A stretch of DNA of 40,766 bases from Deltaproteobacteria bacterium. Lineage in GTDB: Bacteria; Desulfobacterota; Desulfarculia; Adiutricales; Adiutricaceae. How positions within the stretch are numbered: position 1 is the first letter of the stretch; each line of letters starts with the position of its first letter. The stretch is from positions 1 to 40,766 of the forward strand of contig JAISEK010000018.1 in assembly GCA_031264145.1 (NCBI GenBank). Reading direction: 5' to 3'. The notes beneath the pieces were generated by a model that was not told where the DNA came from, did not search any database, and saw nothing but the letters and a program-made list of their open reading frames with translations. Positions 1 to 9,622 of the stretch are shown piece after piece. The translations under genes were made by a program, and so were the position numbers.

Positions 1-4
1 CGGC

Positions 5-619
5 CTAGAAATTCAGCCGGGTGAAGGCCAGAAAATTGACCAGCGCCGTGAGGATCCAGAGCCTGGTCGAGGCCCCGATGTCCTCCGAGGCCACCTTGAG
101 GGGGTCGAAGGACATGCCCTTCCCGGCGTCCAGCACCAGGTGGGAAAGGACGCCCAGGATGGCCACCAGCCAGACGGCCATGACCGTCCGGCCTCCGGCC
201 GCCGAGACCATGGCGGCCCAGATGCCCCCGTACAGGAAGGGCACGGCCAGGGAATGGAACAGGCCCCTGTGCCTGGTCCGCTTTCTGAGGATCTCCAGGA
301 AGATGGTGTTGAACAGGAAGAAGGAGCCCACGGCCGCCAGGATCGTGGAGCCCGTCGGCCAGGGCCGGTTCAGGAAATAGCCCGGCGAGGTCACGTAGCC
401 GACCACGGCCGCCGAGCAGCCCAGGCCGGCCATGGCGCCGGCCAGCCTGAGGGGCTTTGACTCGTTATGGTCCAAGTCAGGGACGAAGCCACCCGCGAGG
501 CCGGCCAGGAAGGCCAGCGAGGAGGCGCTGCTGTCCCAGCCGAACCTGGCCGCCCCGAAGGCCACCCCCAGGGCCGAGGCTATGGCCGCCACGGCGGCAT
601 GGGTCTCGAAATTCGGCAA
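5..619 (-). CDS. YdjM/DUF457-like membrane-bound metal-dependent hydrolase
   Basis: A 204-residue integral membrane protein of the YdjM (LexA-regulated, DUF457) type. The family signature is visible: an Asp/His cluster (PDLDHN, about residues 47-52), an HRGLFHS motif near residue 117, and SHLVLDAGKG near residue 160, separated by several hydrophobic helices. Members are predicted metal-dependent hydrolases of the inner membrane, but no substrate is known. The start is TTG at 619, preceded by a GGGAGGGGAGA ribosome site 3-4 bases away; the first ATG would remove part of the N-terminal His-containing segment. The gene is monocistronic in this window, and its own promoter lies at about 694-722. 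The family call is good; the biochemical role is not established. Confidence 0.8.
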   Translation of the reverse strand: MPNFETHAAVAAIASALGVAFGAARFGWDSSASSLAFLAGLAGGFVPDLDHNESKPLRLAGAMAGLGCSAAVVGYVTSPGYFLNRPWPTGSTILAAVGSFFLFNTIFLEILRKRTRHRGLFHSLAVPFLYGGIWAAMVSAAGGRTVMAVWLVAILGVLSHLVLDAGKGMSFDPLKVASEDIGASTRLWILTALVNFLAFTRLNF

Positions 620-693
620 ACGTTCTCCCCTCCCGGGAAACGGCCAGGCCGGCGGCTCTGGCTCGGCTGGGGGCCCGCATTTGGAGCCGATTG

Positions 694-722
694 ATTATAC
701 TCAAGATTGGGAAATATTGCCA
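694..722 (-). promoter_or_regulatory. Predicted sigma70 promoter of the YdjM-like gene
   Basis: On the minus strand a perfect -10 box TATAAT (699-694) lies in an AT-rich patch inside otherwise GC-rich DNA. A weak -35 (TGGCAA, 3 of 6) sits 17 bases upstream. The distance to the TTG start at 619 gives a leader of roughly 70 bases. Confidence 0.4.
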
Positions 723-812
723 CTTCTATTTAGGTAGACCCTTCTGGCCCAGAATTTAGGTCCATCGGGCGCCAGGCCCTGCCGGGGGCTGGGTCCGAGG
801 GCCGACTTCGGG

Positions 813-818
813 TATAAT
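813..818 (+). promoter_or_regulatory. Predicted -10 box for the PMI-like/yjbQ pair
   Basis: A perfect TATAAT lies 58 bases before the ATG at 876, in a GC-rich setting. No convincing -35 is seen at 16-18 bases, so the promoter may be activator-dependent or weak. Confidence 0.35.
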
Positions 819-875
819 GGCCCTGGCCGGGCGGTCCTGGCCAGCCATCCCCACATCCCGGAGAAACCCCGTCCC

Positions 876-1829
876 ATGAAAAAAGGGGCCGTCATCACCA
901 ACGTCGCTCCGCTGCCCCTGGCGCCCATAGTGGCCGACAAGCCCTGGGGCTCCGTCTGCCGCTCCTCCTTCAACGTCCCCTCCCGGTCCGAGGGCGTCCG
1001 CTGGGGCGAGATCTGGCTGGCCTCCGAGGACTTCGGCCTGGTCTCCAAGGTCGCCTCCGGCCCCAGGGCCGGCCAGTCCCTGGCCGCGGTCAGGGCCGAG
1101 TGGGGCTCCCTGCTGACCGGCGAGGACGATCAGGGCAGAAGCCGGCAGACCCTTACCCTCAGCTTCCGTCTCGAGCGGACCGGCGAGACGCCCGGTCCCG
1201 TCAGGGCCATCGGCGGCGACGAGTTCTGGTACGTCCTGGAGGCCGGGCCCGACTCCTGGCTGGGGGCCGGCACCTCCCGGGAGGATGGCCCCTGGGGCCA
1301 GAGGCTCAACAGGCTCACGGTCGAGGCCGGGGACCGCTTCCTCGTCCCCCAGGGCCTGGTCCGCTGCCAGGGGCCCTCGGCCACCATCCTCAAGGTCCTG
1401 CCCTCTGGCTCAATGGTCCAGACCGTCCACGACTGGGACCGCCCGGCCGACCCCTGGGACTTCACGGCCCCGCCATGGCCGGTGCCCATAAGGAACGTTC
1501 CCCTCCCCACCCTCCAGACCGTCTGCAGCGGCCGGGACCGGATCCTCCTGCGGGGCCGCGGCTACACGGCCACGCTGGTCAACACGGGCTTCTTCACGGC
1601 CACGGGCCGGGCGCTCTCGGTCATCTGCCCGTGCCGGGGCCGGGGCAGCATCGAGACCTCGGGCCTCAAGGAGACCGTCCGGCTGCATCCCGGGGGGGCC
1701 GTGGTCATCCCGGCCGGGATTGGCCGCTACTCCATCAAGTCCAGCACCCTGGTGAGCTACCTCCTCTTCGAGCTGGACCCAGCCCGGCCCTTGGGGGGCC
1801 GTGACCCGCGACGAGGCCGCCAGCCATGA
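876..1829 (+). CDS. Type I mannose-6-phosphate isomerase-like cupin, zinc ligands missing
   Basis: At 317 residues this matches the short bacterial ManA type (Bacillus ManA is about 316). Collinear family segments are KPWGS (22-26), GEIWLASED (44-52), GPRAGQSL (62-69), DEFWYVLEA (115-123), [10 protein letters not shown] (151-160) and the YDWDR-like HDWDR (185-189). The metal site is gone. The family QVHP motif reads SFRL (96-99), so Gln and His become Ser and Arg. The His of the GTVHAIG motif is Arg163, and the Glu of the ETQQ-type segment is replaced by Lys. Only the Glu of the family ECWY segment (Glu116) remains. It is therefore unlikely to be a working isomerase and may be a sugar-phosphate-binding cupin or sensor. 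Its stop overlaps the yjbQ start (ATGA), so the two are translationally coupled. Confidence 0.75.
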   Translation: MKKGAVITNVAPLPLAPIVADKPWGSVCRSSFNVPSRSEGVRWGEIWLASEDFGLVSKVASGPRAGQSLAAVRAEWGSLLTGEDDQGRSRQTLTLSFRLERTGETPGPVRAIGGDEFWYVLEAGPDSWLGAGTSREDGPWGQRLNRLTVEAGDRFLVPQGLVRCQGPSATILKVLPSGSMVQTVHDWDRPADPWDFTAPPWPVPIRNVPLPTLQTVCSGRDRILLRGRGYTATLVNTGFFTATGRALSVICPCRGRGSIETSGLKETVRLHPGGAVVIPAGIGRYSIKSSTLVSYLLFELDPARPLGGRDPRRGRQP

Positions 1830-2242
1830 AGAGCTTCCGCCAGGAACTGACCCTCAACCTCCCCTCCCGCAGGGGCTTCAGGAACATCACCCCGGAGGTC
1901 CAGAGGGCCGTCGAGCAAAGCCGCGTCCAGGAGGGGCTGTGCCTGGTCAACGCCATGCACATAACGGCCAGCGTCTTCATAAACGACGACGAGCCTGGCC
2001 TCCTGCGCGACTTCGAGCGCTGGCTGGAGGGCCTGGCCCCGGAAAAGCCCCACGACCGCTACGAGCACAACGGCCACGAGGACAACGGGGACGCCCACCT
2101 CAAGAGGACCGTCATGGGCCGGGAGGTGGTCGTGGCCATAACCAGGGGACGCCTGGATTTCGGGACCTGGGAGAGGATATTCTACGGCGAGTTCGACGGC
2201 CGGAGGGACAAGAGGATCCTGGTCAAGATCATCGGCGAGTGA
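1826..2242 (+). CDS. yjbQ: YjbQ/UPF0047 family protein
   Basis: A 138-residue protein covering the whole UPF0047 (YjbQ) fold. Signature stretches are [12 protein letters not shown] (about 49-60), [14 protein letters not shown] (about 81-94), [12 protein letters not shown] (about 111-122), EFDGRRDKR near 124 and the terminal GE. The family has low thiamine-phosphate synthase activity, which gave it the name 'secondary thiamine-phosphate synthase', but its real physiological role is uncertain. The start codon overlaps the stop of the PMI-like gene by four bases. The 291 bases after the stop, a convergent region with the Sel1 gene, show no gene or clear terminator. Confidence 0.9.
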   Translation: MKSFRQELTLNLPSRRGFRNITPEVQRAVEQSRVQEGLCLVNAMHITASVFINDDEPGLLRDFERWLEGLAPEKPHDRYEHNGHEDNGDAHLKRTVMGREVVVAITRGRLDFGTWERIFYGEFDGRRDKRILVKIIGE

Positions 2243-2533
2243 GGACGTCGCTGGGAGGGGCCGGATACCGCCGGGGGAATGGCCGCCCTCGCCCATCCAG
2301 GGCCCAACGCCGTCCTTGGTTTGGCGGGCAGGGATGCCTCGGGCCAACCTGGCCAGGCCGACGCCGAGACCCGGGGAGATCGGGCCGGCCTTGACCCGAC
2401 GTCGCCGGACGGACGGGGCGTCAGGGGCCCTGGCCTCCCGGTGGCCTGGCTCCGGAACCATCGCCGGACGGCCTTCCCCCCGGTGACGGCCCCGGGCGCC
2501 GTCCTGCCCCCGGCGACCAGGCGGAAAGGGCGT

Positions 2534-4498
2534 CTACGGCCTGGTCCACATCCAGACCAGCAGCAGCGCGACCAGGATGACGGGCCACCAGATGGCGTTG
2601 CCCAGCCGCCGTCCCGAAAGGGCGCGCCTCTCGGCCCGGTCCCTCTTGCGGCCCAAGAAATACAGGAACAGGGCGGTAAAAAACATCCTGGGTATACCCA
2701 GGAGGCCCTTGGGGCCGCCGCCGTTGGCCCAGCGCATGATCCTGGCCACTATGGCGATTTCCCTGGGCTGCCCGCCCTCCACGGCGCTCAGGAGCATGGA
2801 CATGAGGCTCTCGGCGGTCCTGCTGCCCTGGTCCGCAGCCAGCTGGTTCAGCCTGACGGCCTCGTCGATGTCCTGGTCCAGGCCGTAGCCGCCCATGAGA
2901 AAGGCGGCCAGCAGGGCCTGGGCCTCGGCATGGCCCTTATCCGCCGCCACCCTGGCCAGCCTGGCCGCGCGGGGGAGGTCACTTTTCAGGCCATCGCCGG
3001 CGGCGAGCGCCTTGGCGAGCACCGTCTGCCCCTCCGGGTCGCCGTGCTCGGCGCCCTGGGCCATGAGCTCGAGCCCCCTGGCCTTGTCCCTGGGCAGTCC
3101 GTCGCCCTTGTAGAGCTTGATGCCGAGGTACATCTGGGCCATCGTCTCGCCCTTGTCGGCCGCCTTGCGCAGCAAGTCGAGCGCCTTGTCCCTGTCCGGG
3201 GCGACGCCCAGGCCCTCGTCATACATAACGCCAAGTTTGGTCATGGCCTGGGCGTCCCCGCGCCGCGCCGCCCGGACCAGCGATTGGCCGTTCTCGGGCA
3301 AGTCCCCGGGCAAGTCCCCGATCGCGTCGTCCGCCAGGTCGGCGGACGGCGGGTCGCCGTCGCCGTGGCCCATCCTCTCGATTTCCCTGGTGGCCCAGAG
3401 GAGCATCTTGTCGCCCCTGGCCTTGTCCCCGGGCAGGCCGCCGCCCTCGAGGAATTTGAGGCCGAGGTACGACTGGGCGATTTCCTCGCCCCGGTCGGCG
3501 GCCCGGAACAGCAGATCGAGCGCCCTGCCCCTTTCCCTGGGCCCGCCCCTCCCCTGGTCATACAATATGCCAAGCCTGGCCATGGCCCCGGCATCGCCCC
3601 TGCCCGAGGCCCGGACCAGCTTTTTGGGATCCCAGTCCCCGTCCTCGTCCTCTCCCGACAGGTCCTGGAACAGCTTGCCGGTGACCTTGATGCCCGCCTT
3701 CTTGATTTCCCTGGCGACCATGAGGAGCATCCTGTCGGACTTGGCCTTGTCGCGCGGCTGGCCGCCACTGCCCCCCACGTAGCGCAGGGCGAGGATCAGC
3801 TTGGCCCCCTTGTGGCCCTGTTTGGCCGCGAGGCGGAACCACTTGGCCGCCTCGGCCTCGTCCTGGGGCACGCCCTGGCCATTCTCCAGCATGACCCCCA
3901 GGGCGTACTGGGCTTCCGCGTCGCCCTGCCCGGCCGCGAGGCGGTGCCACTTGGCCGCCTCGGCCTCGTCCTGGGGCGCGCCCTGGCCGGCCCCCGGCAT
4001 GTCCCCCAGGGCGTCCGCGCCGTCCGGCCCGGCCGCGAGGAGGTACCGCCGCCTGGCCGCCTCTGCCCCTTCCTGGGGCGCGCCGCCGGACCCGAGCTCG
4101 AAGGCCAGGAGGCGCCCGGCATGGTCATCGCCCAGTTCCGCGGCCCTGCGAAGCAGCCTGATTCCCCTGGCCTGGTCCCGGGGCACGCCGTCGCCCAGGC
4201 AGTACAGGCAGCCGAGGCAGCCGGTGGAGCCCGCGTGGCCCTGCCTGGCCGCCTGCCGGTGCCATTTGGCCGACTTGGCCTTGTCCTGGGCGACGCCGTC
4301 GCCAAGAAAGTACATGATGCCGACGTTGCTCTGGGCGATGGCCTCCCCCTGCCTGGCGGCCATGAGGAACAGCCTGAAGGCCCTGGCCCTGTCCTGGGCG
4401 ACGCCGTCGCCCGCCAGATACATGTTGGCCAGCTCGATTTGGGCCAGCGGCTCGCCCATATTGGCCCTGGCATGGATAGAGTTCAATCTTTTGCCCAT
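2534..4498 (-). CDS. Sel1-repeat protein with C-terminal membrane anchor
   Basis: A 654-residue protein, mostly an array of about 13 Sel1-like (TPR-related) repeats of 34-37 residues, recognisable by recurring A-x-LG-x-MY-x-x-G-x-GV-x-x-D patterns. Two hydrophobic segments close the chain: MFFTALFLYFLG, then a last stretch rich in W, V and L ending at the C-terminus. This suggests a tail-anchored protein with the repeats facing the cytoplasm. No signal peptide is seen. ATG at 4498 was chosen because AGGGAAG lies just upstream and the repeats begin at once; the frame stays open further 5' but reads as Pro/Arg/Ser-rich shadow sequence. Sel1 arrays bind proteins and often serve secretion, motility or envelope complexes. 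The partner is unknown. It lies 100 bases after the FGE-domain gene. Confidence 0.8.
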   Translation of the reverse strand: MGKRLNSIHARANMGEPLAQIELANMYLAGDGVAQDRARAFRLFLMAARQGEAIAQSNVGIMYFLGDGVAQDKAKSAKWHRQAARQGHAGSTGCLGCLYCLGDGVPRDQARGIRLLRRAAELGDDHAGRLLAFELGSGGAPQEGAEAARRRYLLAAGPDGADALGDMPGAGQGAPQDEAEAAKWHRLAAGQGDAEAQYALGVMLENGQGVPQDEAEAAKWFRLAAKQGHKGAKLILALRYVGGSGGQPRDKAKSDRMLLMVAREIKKAGIKVTGKLFQDLSGEDEDGDWDPKKLVRASGRGDAGAMARLGILYDQGRGGPRERGRALDLLFRAADRGEEIAQSYLGLKFLEGGGLPGDKARGDKMLLWATREIERMGHGDGDPPSADLADDAIGDLPGDLPENGQSLVRAARRGDAQAMTKLGVMYDEGLGVAPDRDKALDLLRKAADKGETMAQMYLGIKLYKGDGLPRDKARGLELMAQGAEHGDPEGQTVLAKALAAGDGLKSDLPRAARLARVAADKGHAEAQALLAAFLMGGYGLDQDIDEAVRLNQLAADQGSRTAESLMSMLLSAVEGGQPREIAIVARIMRWANGGGPKGLLGIPRMFFTALFLYFLGRKRDRAERRALSGRRLGNAIWWPVILVALLLVWMWTRP

Positions 4499-4598
4499 AT
4501 GCTTCCCTGAAGACAAGACGTTTGACGCGGTGGCCAGGCTCCCCAGGCCCTGTCCCGGGACAGGCCGTCTCCCCTGGAAGGACTCCCGGCGATGCCGG

Positions 4599-5420
4599 TC
4601 ACTCGTCGCGGGCCACCCTGAAGCCGATGTTGAGGCTGCGCAGGCCGGGGAGGTCGCTCTCGCGCCAGGCGGCCTGGCAGGTCTTGGGGTCGCTGGCGAA
4701 GGCCCCGCCCCGGTGGACCTTCTCCTCGCCGCTGGCCGGGCCCCTGGGATCGCGGGAGGCCTTCGGGCCGTAGTAGGACGGGGAGAACCAGTCGGCGACC
4801 CACTCGGAGACGTTCCCCAGCATGTCGTGGAGGCCAAACTGGTTTGGCTCCCTGGTCATGACCGGGTGGGTCCCGCCCTGGGCGAAGCCCTCGCCGCACC
4901 AGGCGAAGGCGGCCATCCCGGCCGGGTCGTCCCCGAAGAAGTAGGCCGTCGCGGTGCCGGCCCTGGCGGCGTACTCCCACTCGGCCTCCGTGGGGAGGCG
5001 GTATTTGGAGGTGCCCTCCAGCTCGTTGAGCCGGGCGACGAACTCGGTCGCGTCCTCCCAGGACACGTTGTCGATGGGGACCAGGCCCCGCTGGCCCTTG
5101 CGGCCCTTCTCGCCGTAGAACCTTACCCCGCCCATGACCCTGTTCCACTGCTCGAAGGTGACCTCGCCGCGGGAGAGGCGGAAGGGCCTGGAGATGGAGA
5201 CCTCGTGGGCCGGCCGCTCGTACTCGCCGTCGCCCCGGAAGCCTGGGCCGGCCCCCATGAGGAAGCGCCCGGCCGGGACCAGGACGAAGGTCATGTCGAC
5301 CGAGTTGGTGACGATGGGGGCCCGGGCGTCGCCCTGGGCCCAGGCCTGGCCGGCCTGAAGGAGGAGGGCCGCCAGGAGGGCCAGGAAGGCGGCCGGGTGG
5401 CCAGTGGGGGTTCCTCTCAA
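4599..5420 (-). CDS. Secreted FGE-sulfatase (SUMF1) domain protein, non-canonical
   Basis: 273 residues. A signal-peptide-like N-terminus (hydrophobic FLALLAALLLQAGQAWA, then a likely cleavage site) is followed by a full FGE-sulfatase domain: FVLVPAGRFLMG, PAHEVSISRPFRLSRGEVT, YRLPTEAEWEYAARAG, FGLHDMLGNVSEWVADWF, HRGGAF and NIGFRVARDE. True formylglycine-generating enzymes have two catalytic cysteines after the RGG motif; here that segment reads GGAFASDPKTC, with one cysteine at the second position only. It is thus probably not a sulfatase activator but one of the many C-type-lectin-fold members of unknown function. The start is TTG at 5420, overlapping the nth stop (TTGA) with GGAGG upstream, indicating translational coupling. 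Confidence 0.8.
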   Translation of the reverse strand: MRGTPTGHPAAFLALLAALLLQAGQAWAQGDARAPIVTNSVDMTFVLVPAGRFLMGAGPGFRGDGEYERPAHEVSISRPFRLSRGEVTFEQWNRVMGGVRFYGEKGRKGQRGLVPIDNVSWEDATEFVARLNELEGTSKYRLPTEAEWEYAARAGTATAYFFGDDPAGMAAFAWCGEGFAQGGTHPVMTREPNQFGLHDMLGNVSEWVADWFSPSYYGPKASRDPRGPASGEEKVHRGGAFASDPKTCQAAWRESDLPGLRSLNIGFRVARDE

Positions 5421-6145
5421 GATGCGGCCTCCAAGTCGTTCTGGCCGGCCGCGGCTCCCCCGGCGGCCACGGCGCCCCGGGAGGGGCGGGAGGGGCAGGC
5501 CAGGAGGCCGCAGTCGGGACACCGTGGGCCTCGGGCCAGGCACAGGGAGCGCCCGTGGCTGATGGCCTGGTGGGAGAAGCGGGTCCACAGGCCCTGGGGC
5601 ACCAGGGCCATGAGGTCGCGCTCGACGGCCTCGGCCCGGGCCGCGCGGCTGAGCCCCAGCCGCCGGCTGACCCGGCCCAGGTGGGTGTCCACGGTGAGCC
5701 CCGGCTGGCCGAAGGCGTCGCCCAGGACGACGTTGGCCGTCTTGCGCCCCACCCCGGGGAGGGCCGTCAGCTCGGGGAGGCTCTCCGGGACGCGCCCGCC
5801 GTGGCTCTTGACCAGGATCCCGGCCATCTCGCGGATGTTCCGGGCCTTGGCCCGGAAGAGCCCGCAGGTCCTGACCAGGGCCTCGATGTCCGCCAGGTCG
5901 GCCCGGGCCATGGCCGACGGGTCCGGGAAGGCGGCGAAGAGGCCGGGCGTGACCAGGTTGACCCTCCGGTCGGAGCACTGGGCCGAGAGGATGGTGGCCA
6001 CCAGGAGCTGGAAGGGGCTCCCGAAGTCCAGGCCGCACCTCGGGTCGGGGTAGGCCCGGTCGAAGAAGGCGATGACCTCGCGGATGGGGGCCTGGGCCAT
6101 CCCCGGGGAGGGGACGGCCCGCCCGGCCTTGGGGGCGTCTGGCAT
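5417..6145 (-). CDS. nth: Endonuclease III (DNA glycosylase/AP lyase)
   Basis: A base-excision repair enzyme that removes oxidised pyrimidines and cleaves abasic sites. The 242 residues include the helix-hairpin-helix LPGVGRKTANVVLGDAFG, with the catalytic Lys after GVGR, and the catalytic Asp in TVDTHLGRVSRRLGL. The [4Fe-4S] motif is C-x6-C-x2-C-x4-C (CLARGPRC to LLAC); the usual last spacing is x5, so it is one residue short. The N-terminus has about 20 extra residues compared with E. coli, and the C-terminus has an Ala/Gly-rich tail. ATG at 6145 has GTGGAGG upstream. It is co-oriented with tkt, 49 bases downstream of it, and its stop overlaps the next gene. Confidence 0.92.
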   Translation of the reverse strand: MPDAPKAGRAVPSPGMAQAPIREVIAFFDRAYPDPRCGLDFGSPFQLLVATILSAQCSDRRVNLVTPGLFAAFPDPSAMARADLADIEALVRTCGLFRAKARNIREMAGILVKSHGGRVPESLPELTALPGVGRKTANVVLGDAFGQPGLTVDTHLGRVSRRLGLSRAARAEAVERDLMALVPQGLWTRFSHQAISHGRSLCLARGPRCPDCGLLACPSRPSRGAVAAGGAAAGQNDLEAAS

Positions 6146-6194
6146 GGGGATGGGCCTCCACTGGGCCGCCCGGGGCCGGAAGGGCCCCGGCGTC

Positions 6195-8222
6195 CTAGAA
6201 CAGCGACTCGGCCAGGCTGGCCACGTTTTCGGGGGTAAAGCCCAGCTTCCCGAAGATGGTCCCGGCCGGGGCCGAGCGGCCGAAGCCCTCGATGGAGAGG
6301 ATCTTGCCCCGCGGGCCGGCGAAGCGCTCCCAGCCCATGGAGCGGCCGGCCTCCAGGGCCAGGCGGCGGGTGAGGCCCTCCGGCAGGACCGTCTCCCGGT
6401 ACTCGGGCGACTGCCGGTCCCACAGTTCCCAGCTGGGGAGCGAGACCACCCTCAGGGCCCTCCGCCCCGCGAGGAGCGCCTGGGCGGCCAGGGCCAGGTG
6501 GACCTCGGAGCCGCTGGCCACGACTATGGCCTCCGGCCGGCCGCCGGGGGCCTCGCTAAGGACGTAGCCTCCCCTGGCCACCCCGTCCCTGAGGGCCGGG
6601 AAGTCCCCCGGTGGCAGGACCGGGAGGTTCTGGCGCGAGAGGACCAGGGCCGTGGGCCCGGGGTTGTCGAGGGCCAGGCCCCAGGCGGCGGCGGTCTCGA
6701 AGGCGTCGGCCGGCCGGATGACCAGGAGGTTGGGGATGACCCGGAGGGCGGCCAGGTGCTCCACGGGCTGGTGGGTCGGGCCGTCCTCGCCGACGCCCAC
6801 GCTGTCGTGGGTCAGGACGTAGACGGCCCTTAGGGACATGAGGGCCGAGAGCCTCAGGGCCGGGCGCAGGAAGTCGGAGAAGACCAGGAAGGTGCCGCCG
6901 AAGGGGATGAGGCCCCCGTGGAGGGCCAGGCCGTTGAGGATGGCCCCCATGGCCTGCTCCCTGACCCCGAAGTGGACGTTGCGGGCGGCCGGCCGCAGCG
7001 GGCTCACGTAGTCCTCGCCCTCGATGGCCGTCTTGTTGGAGGGGGCCAGATCGGCGCTGCCGCCGATGAGCTCGGGCAGATCCCTGGCCGCGAGGTTCAG
7101 GATTTTCCCGGAGGCCACCCTGGTGGCCACCTGGGCGTCCCGGGGGAAGAGGCCGGCCGCGGCCTCCATGAGGCCCTGGGCCAGGGAGTCGGGGAGCCTC
7201 GAGGCCAGGCGCCTCCCCAGCTCGGCGCGGAGGTCGGGGAACTTCTCCCCGTAGGCAGCGAGCGTGGCCTCCCACTCGGTCCTCTTGGCGGCGGCGGCCC
7301 TGGCCCTGGCCAGGAAGTTGGCGGCCACCCTCTCGTCCACGAAGAAGGGCTCCTGGCCGGCGAAGCCGTAGTTGGCCCTGGTGGCGGCCAGGGCCTCGGC
7401 CCCGAGGGGCTCGCCGTGGGCCCCGGGGGTGTCCTCCTTGGGGCTGCCGGCCCCCAGCCTGGTCCGGCACATGATGAGGGTCGGCCGCTCGGTCTCCTGG
7501 ATGGCGTTGTCGATGGCCAGCCAGACCGACGGCAGGTCGCCGCCGTCGGAGACGACCGAGACGTGCCAGCCGTAGGCCAGGAAGCGGCCCCGGACGTCCT
7601 CGGAGAAGGCCAGGTCGGTGTGCCCCTCTATGGTCATGTGGTTGTCGTCGTAGACGTAGACGAGCTTGCCCAGGCCCTGGGTGCCGGCCAGGGAGGCCGC
7701 CTCGGCGCCCACCCCCTCCATCAGGTCGCCGTCGGAGACCAGGGCGTAGGTGTGGTGGTCGAAGATCTCGAAGCCGGGCCGGTTGAAGCGCCGGGCCATG
7801 CTCCTCTCGGCCATGGCCAGGCCCACGCCCATGGCCAGGCCGTGCCCCAGGGGGCCGGTGGTCGCCTCCACCCCCGGGGTCAGGCCCAGCTCGGGGTGGC
7901 CGGGGGTCGGGCTGCCCCACTGCCTGAAGTTCCTGAGGTCGTCCAGGGAGAGGCCGTAGCCCGACAAGTGAAGAAAGGCGTAGAGGAGGGCCGACCCGTG
8001 GCCGGGGGAGAGGACGAAGCGGTCGCGGTCGGGCCAGCCGGGGCAGCCGGGATCGTGCCTCAGGAACCTGGTCCACAGGACGTAGGCCATCGGGGCGGCC
8101 CCCAGGGGAAACCCGGGGTGCCCGCTGCGGGCCCTCTCGACCATGTCGACGGCCAGGAGCCTCAGGGTGTCCACCGAGGCCTGGTCCTTGCGGTTGAACG
8201 CCGAAGCGTGCGCTGCCTTCAT
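6195..8222 (-). CDS. tkt: Transketolase
   Basis: A full-length thiamine-diphosphate transketolase (675 residues; E. coli TktA has 663) that interconverts pentose phosphates with glyceraldehyde-3-phosphate and fructose-6-phosphate or erythrose-4-phosphate. Motifs seen: [15 protein letters not shown] near the N-terminus, [12 protein letters not shown], the ThDP-binding [48 protein letters not shown] in the pyrimidine-binding domain, and [20 protein letters not shown]. The C-terminal domain is complete. ATG at 8222 is preceded by GGAGG. It follows wbpA by 46 bases on the same strand and so may share its transcript. Confidence 0.95.
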   Translation of the reverse strand: MKAAHASAFNRKDQASVDTLRLLAVDMVERARSGHPGFPLGAAPMAYVLWTRFLRHDPGCPGWPDRDRFVLSPGHGSALLYAFLHLSGYGLSLDDLRNFRQWGSPTPGHPELGLTPGVEATTGPLGHGLAMGVGLAMAERSMARRFNRPGFEIFDHHTYALVSDGDLMEGVGAEAASLAGTQGLGKLVYVYDDNHMTIEGHTDLAFSEDVRGRFLAYGWHVSVVSDGGDLPSVWLAIDNAIQETERPTLIMCRTRLGAGSPKEDTPGAHGEPLGAEALAATRANYGFAGQEPFFVDERVAANFLARARAAAAKRTEWEATLAAYGEKFPDLRAELGRRLASRLPDSLAQGLMEAAAGLFPRDAQVATRVASGKILNLAARDLPELIGGSADLAPSNKTAIEGEDYVSPLRPAARNVHFGVREQAMGAILNGLALHGGLIPFGGTFLVFSDFLRPALRLSALMSLRAVYVLTHDSVGVGEDGPTHQPVEHLAALRVIPNLLVIRPADAFETAAAWGLALDNPGPTALVLSRQNLPVLPPGDFPALRDGVARGGYVLSEAPGGRPEAIVVASGSEVHLALAAQALLAGRRALRVVSLPSWELWDRQSPEYRETVLPEGLTRRLALEAGRSMGWERFAGPRGKILSIEGFGRSAPAGTIFGKLGFTPENVASLAESLF

Positions 8223-8268
8223 GATGCCTCCGTCCGGCGTCCCGGGCCGGGAGCCGGGACGCCGCGCC

Positions 8269-9576
8269 TTAGGCCTTGACCACCGTCGGGGCCGCCGGGA
8301 AGGCGCCCCTGGTGTCGATGACCAGATTCGAGTGTTTCAGGATAAAGGGCTTGTCGAAGGCCCTGTGGTCGGTCAGGAGGACCGCGGCGTCAAAGGAGGC
8401 CAGCGACTCGGGGGTCAGGGGCACGCTCCTGAGGCCGAAGTCGCCCCTCCTGGTCCGGGGCATCAGGGGCACGTGGGGGTCGCTGTACTCCACCTGGGCG
8501 CCGGCCTGGGCCAGCAGCCCCAGGACCTCAAGCGAGGGGCTCTCGCGCATGTCCTCGACGTTCTTCTTGTAGGCCATGCCCAGAAGCAGGATCCTCGAGC
8601 CCCTCAGGGGCTTCGAGCGGTCGTTCAGGGCGGCGGAGATCTTGTCGACCACGTAGCGGGGCATGCCGGCGTTTATCTCGCCGGCCAGCTCGATGAAGCG
8701 GGTGTGGACCCCGTAGCCCCGGGCCTTCCAGGTCAGGTAGAAGGGATCGATGGGGATGCAGTGGCCCCCGATGCCCGGGCCGGGATAGAAGGGCGTGTAG
8801 CCGAAGGGCTTGGTGGCCGCGGCGTTGATGATCTCGTGTATGTCCAGGCCCATCCTGGAGGCCACGACCTTGAGCTCGTTGACCAGCCCGATGTTGACGG
8901 CCCGGTAGATGTTCTCCAGGAGCTTGGTCAGCTCAGCCGCCCTGGTGGAGCTGACCGGGACCATGCGCTCCACCACCTGGCCGTAGAGGGCCAGGCCGAC
9001 CCTGGCCGAGGACTCGGTGGAGCCTCCCAGGACCTTGGGGATGGTCTGCGTCTGGAAGTCGGGGTTGGCCGGATCCTCGCGCTCCGGGGAGTAGACCAGG
9101 AAAAAATCCTTCCCGATGGTGAGCCCCCTGGCCTCGATGGGCGGCCTGAGCACCTCCTCGGTCGTCCCGGGGAAGGTGGTGCTCTCCAGCGAGAGCAGCT
9201 GGCCCGGCCGCAGGTGGTCCAGCAGGGCCGCGAGGGTGCCCTCCACGAAGGCCAGATCCGGCTCCCGCTCCCTGGTGAGCGGGGTCGGGACGCAGATTAT
9301 GAGGGCGTCGGCCTCCCTGGCCAGGTGGAAGTCGGTCGAGGCCGAGAAGAGGTTGGCCGACCCCTTGAGGCGCTCGTCGGAGATGTGGCCGATGTAGCTC
9401 TCCCGCCGGCCTATCTTCCTTATCTTTTCCTCGTCGATGTCCAGGCCCAGGACCTGGAAGCCCACCTCGGCGAAGGAGAGGGCCAGCGGGAGCCCGACGT
9501 AGCCCAGGCCGGCGATGGCGACGATGGCCTTGCGGTCGGCTATTCTCTTGATAAAGGCCTCTTCGTGGTTGGTCAT
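8269..9576 (-). CDS. wbpA: UDP-N-acetyl-D-glucosamine 6-dehydrogenase (WbpA type)
   Basis: A 435-residue nucleotide-sugar 6-dehydrogenase that oxidises the C6 hydroxyl to a carboxylate in two NAD-dependent steps. Features seen: N-terminal Rossmann motif [18 protein letters not shown], the conserved FYSPERxxPxx-like [12 protein letters not shown], the central helix [21 protein letters not shown], the catalytic cysteine in [16 protein letters not shown], and the C-terminal domain with [21 protein letters not shown]. The WbpA/WbpO subgroup acts on UDP-GlcNAc or UDP-GalNAc rather than UDP-glucose. The adjoining wbpE and wbpBD genes point to UDP-GlcNAc and the diacetamido-glucuronate pathway. ATG at 9576 has a GGAAGGGACGAGG ribosome site. 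Confidence 0.88.
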   Translation of the reverse strand: MTNHEEAFIKRIADRKAIVAIAGLGYVGLPLALSFAEVGFQVLGLDIDEEKIRKIGRRESYIGHISDERLKGSANLFSASTDFHLAREADALIICVPTPLTREREPDLAFVEGTLAALLDHLRPGQLLSLESTTFPGTTEEVLRPPIEARGLTIGKDFFLVYSPEREDPANPDFQTQTIPKVLGGSTESSARVGLALYGQVVERMVPVSSTRAAELTKLLENIYRAVNIGLVNELKVVASRMGLDIHEIINAAATKPFGYTPFYPGPGIGGHCIPIDPFYLTWKARGYGVHTRFIELAGEINAGMPRYVVDKISAALNDRSKPLRGSRILLLGMAYKKNVEDMRESPSLEVLGLLAQAGAQVEYSDPHVPLMPRTRRGDFGLRSVPLTPESLASFDAAVLLTDHRAFDKPFILKHSNLVIDTRGAFPAAPTVVKA

Positions 9577-9622
9577 GCGCCTCGTCCCTTCCGCCCCCTA
9601 GGGGAAATCAGCGTCGCCAGGC

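Noticed and set aside
4599-5420. True formylglycine-generating enzyme
   Set aside because: The first catalytic Cys position after RGG is occupied by Ser, and no sulfatase gene is nearby.
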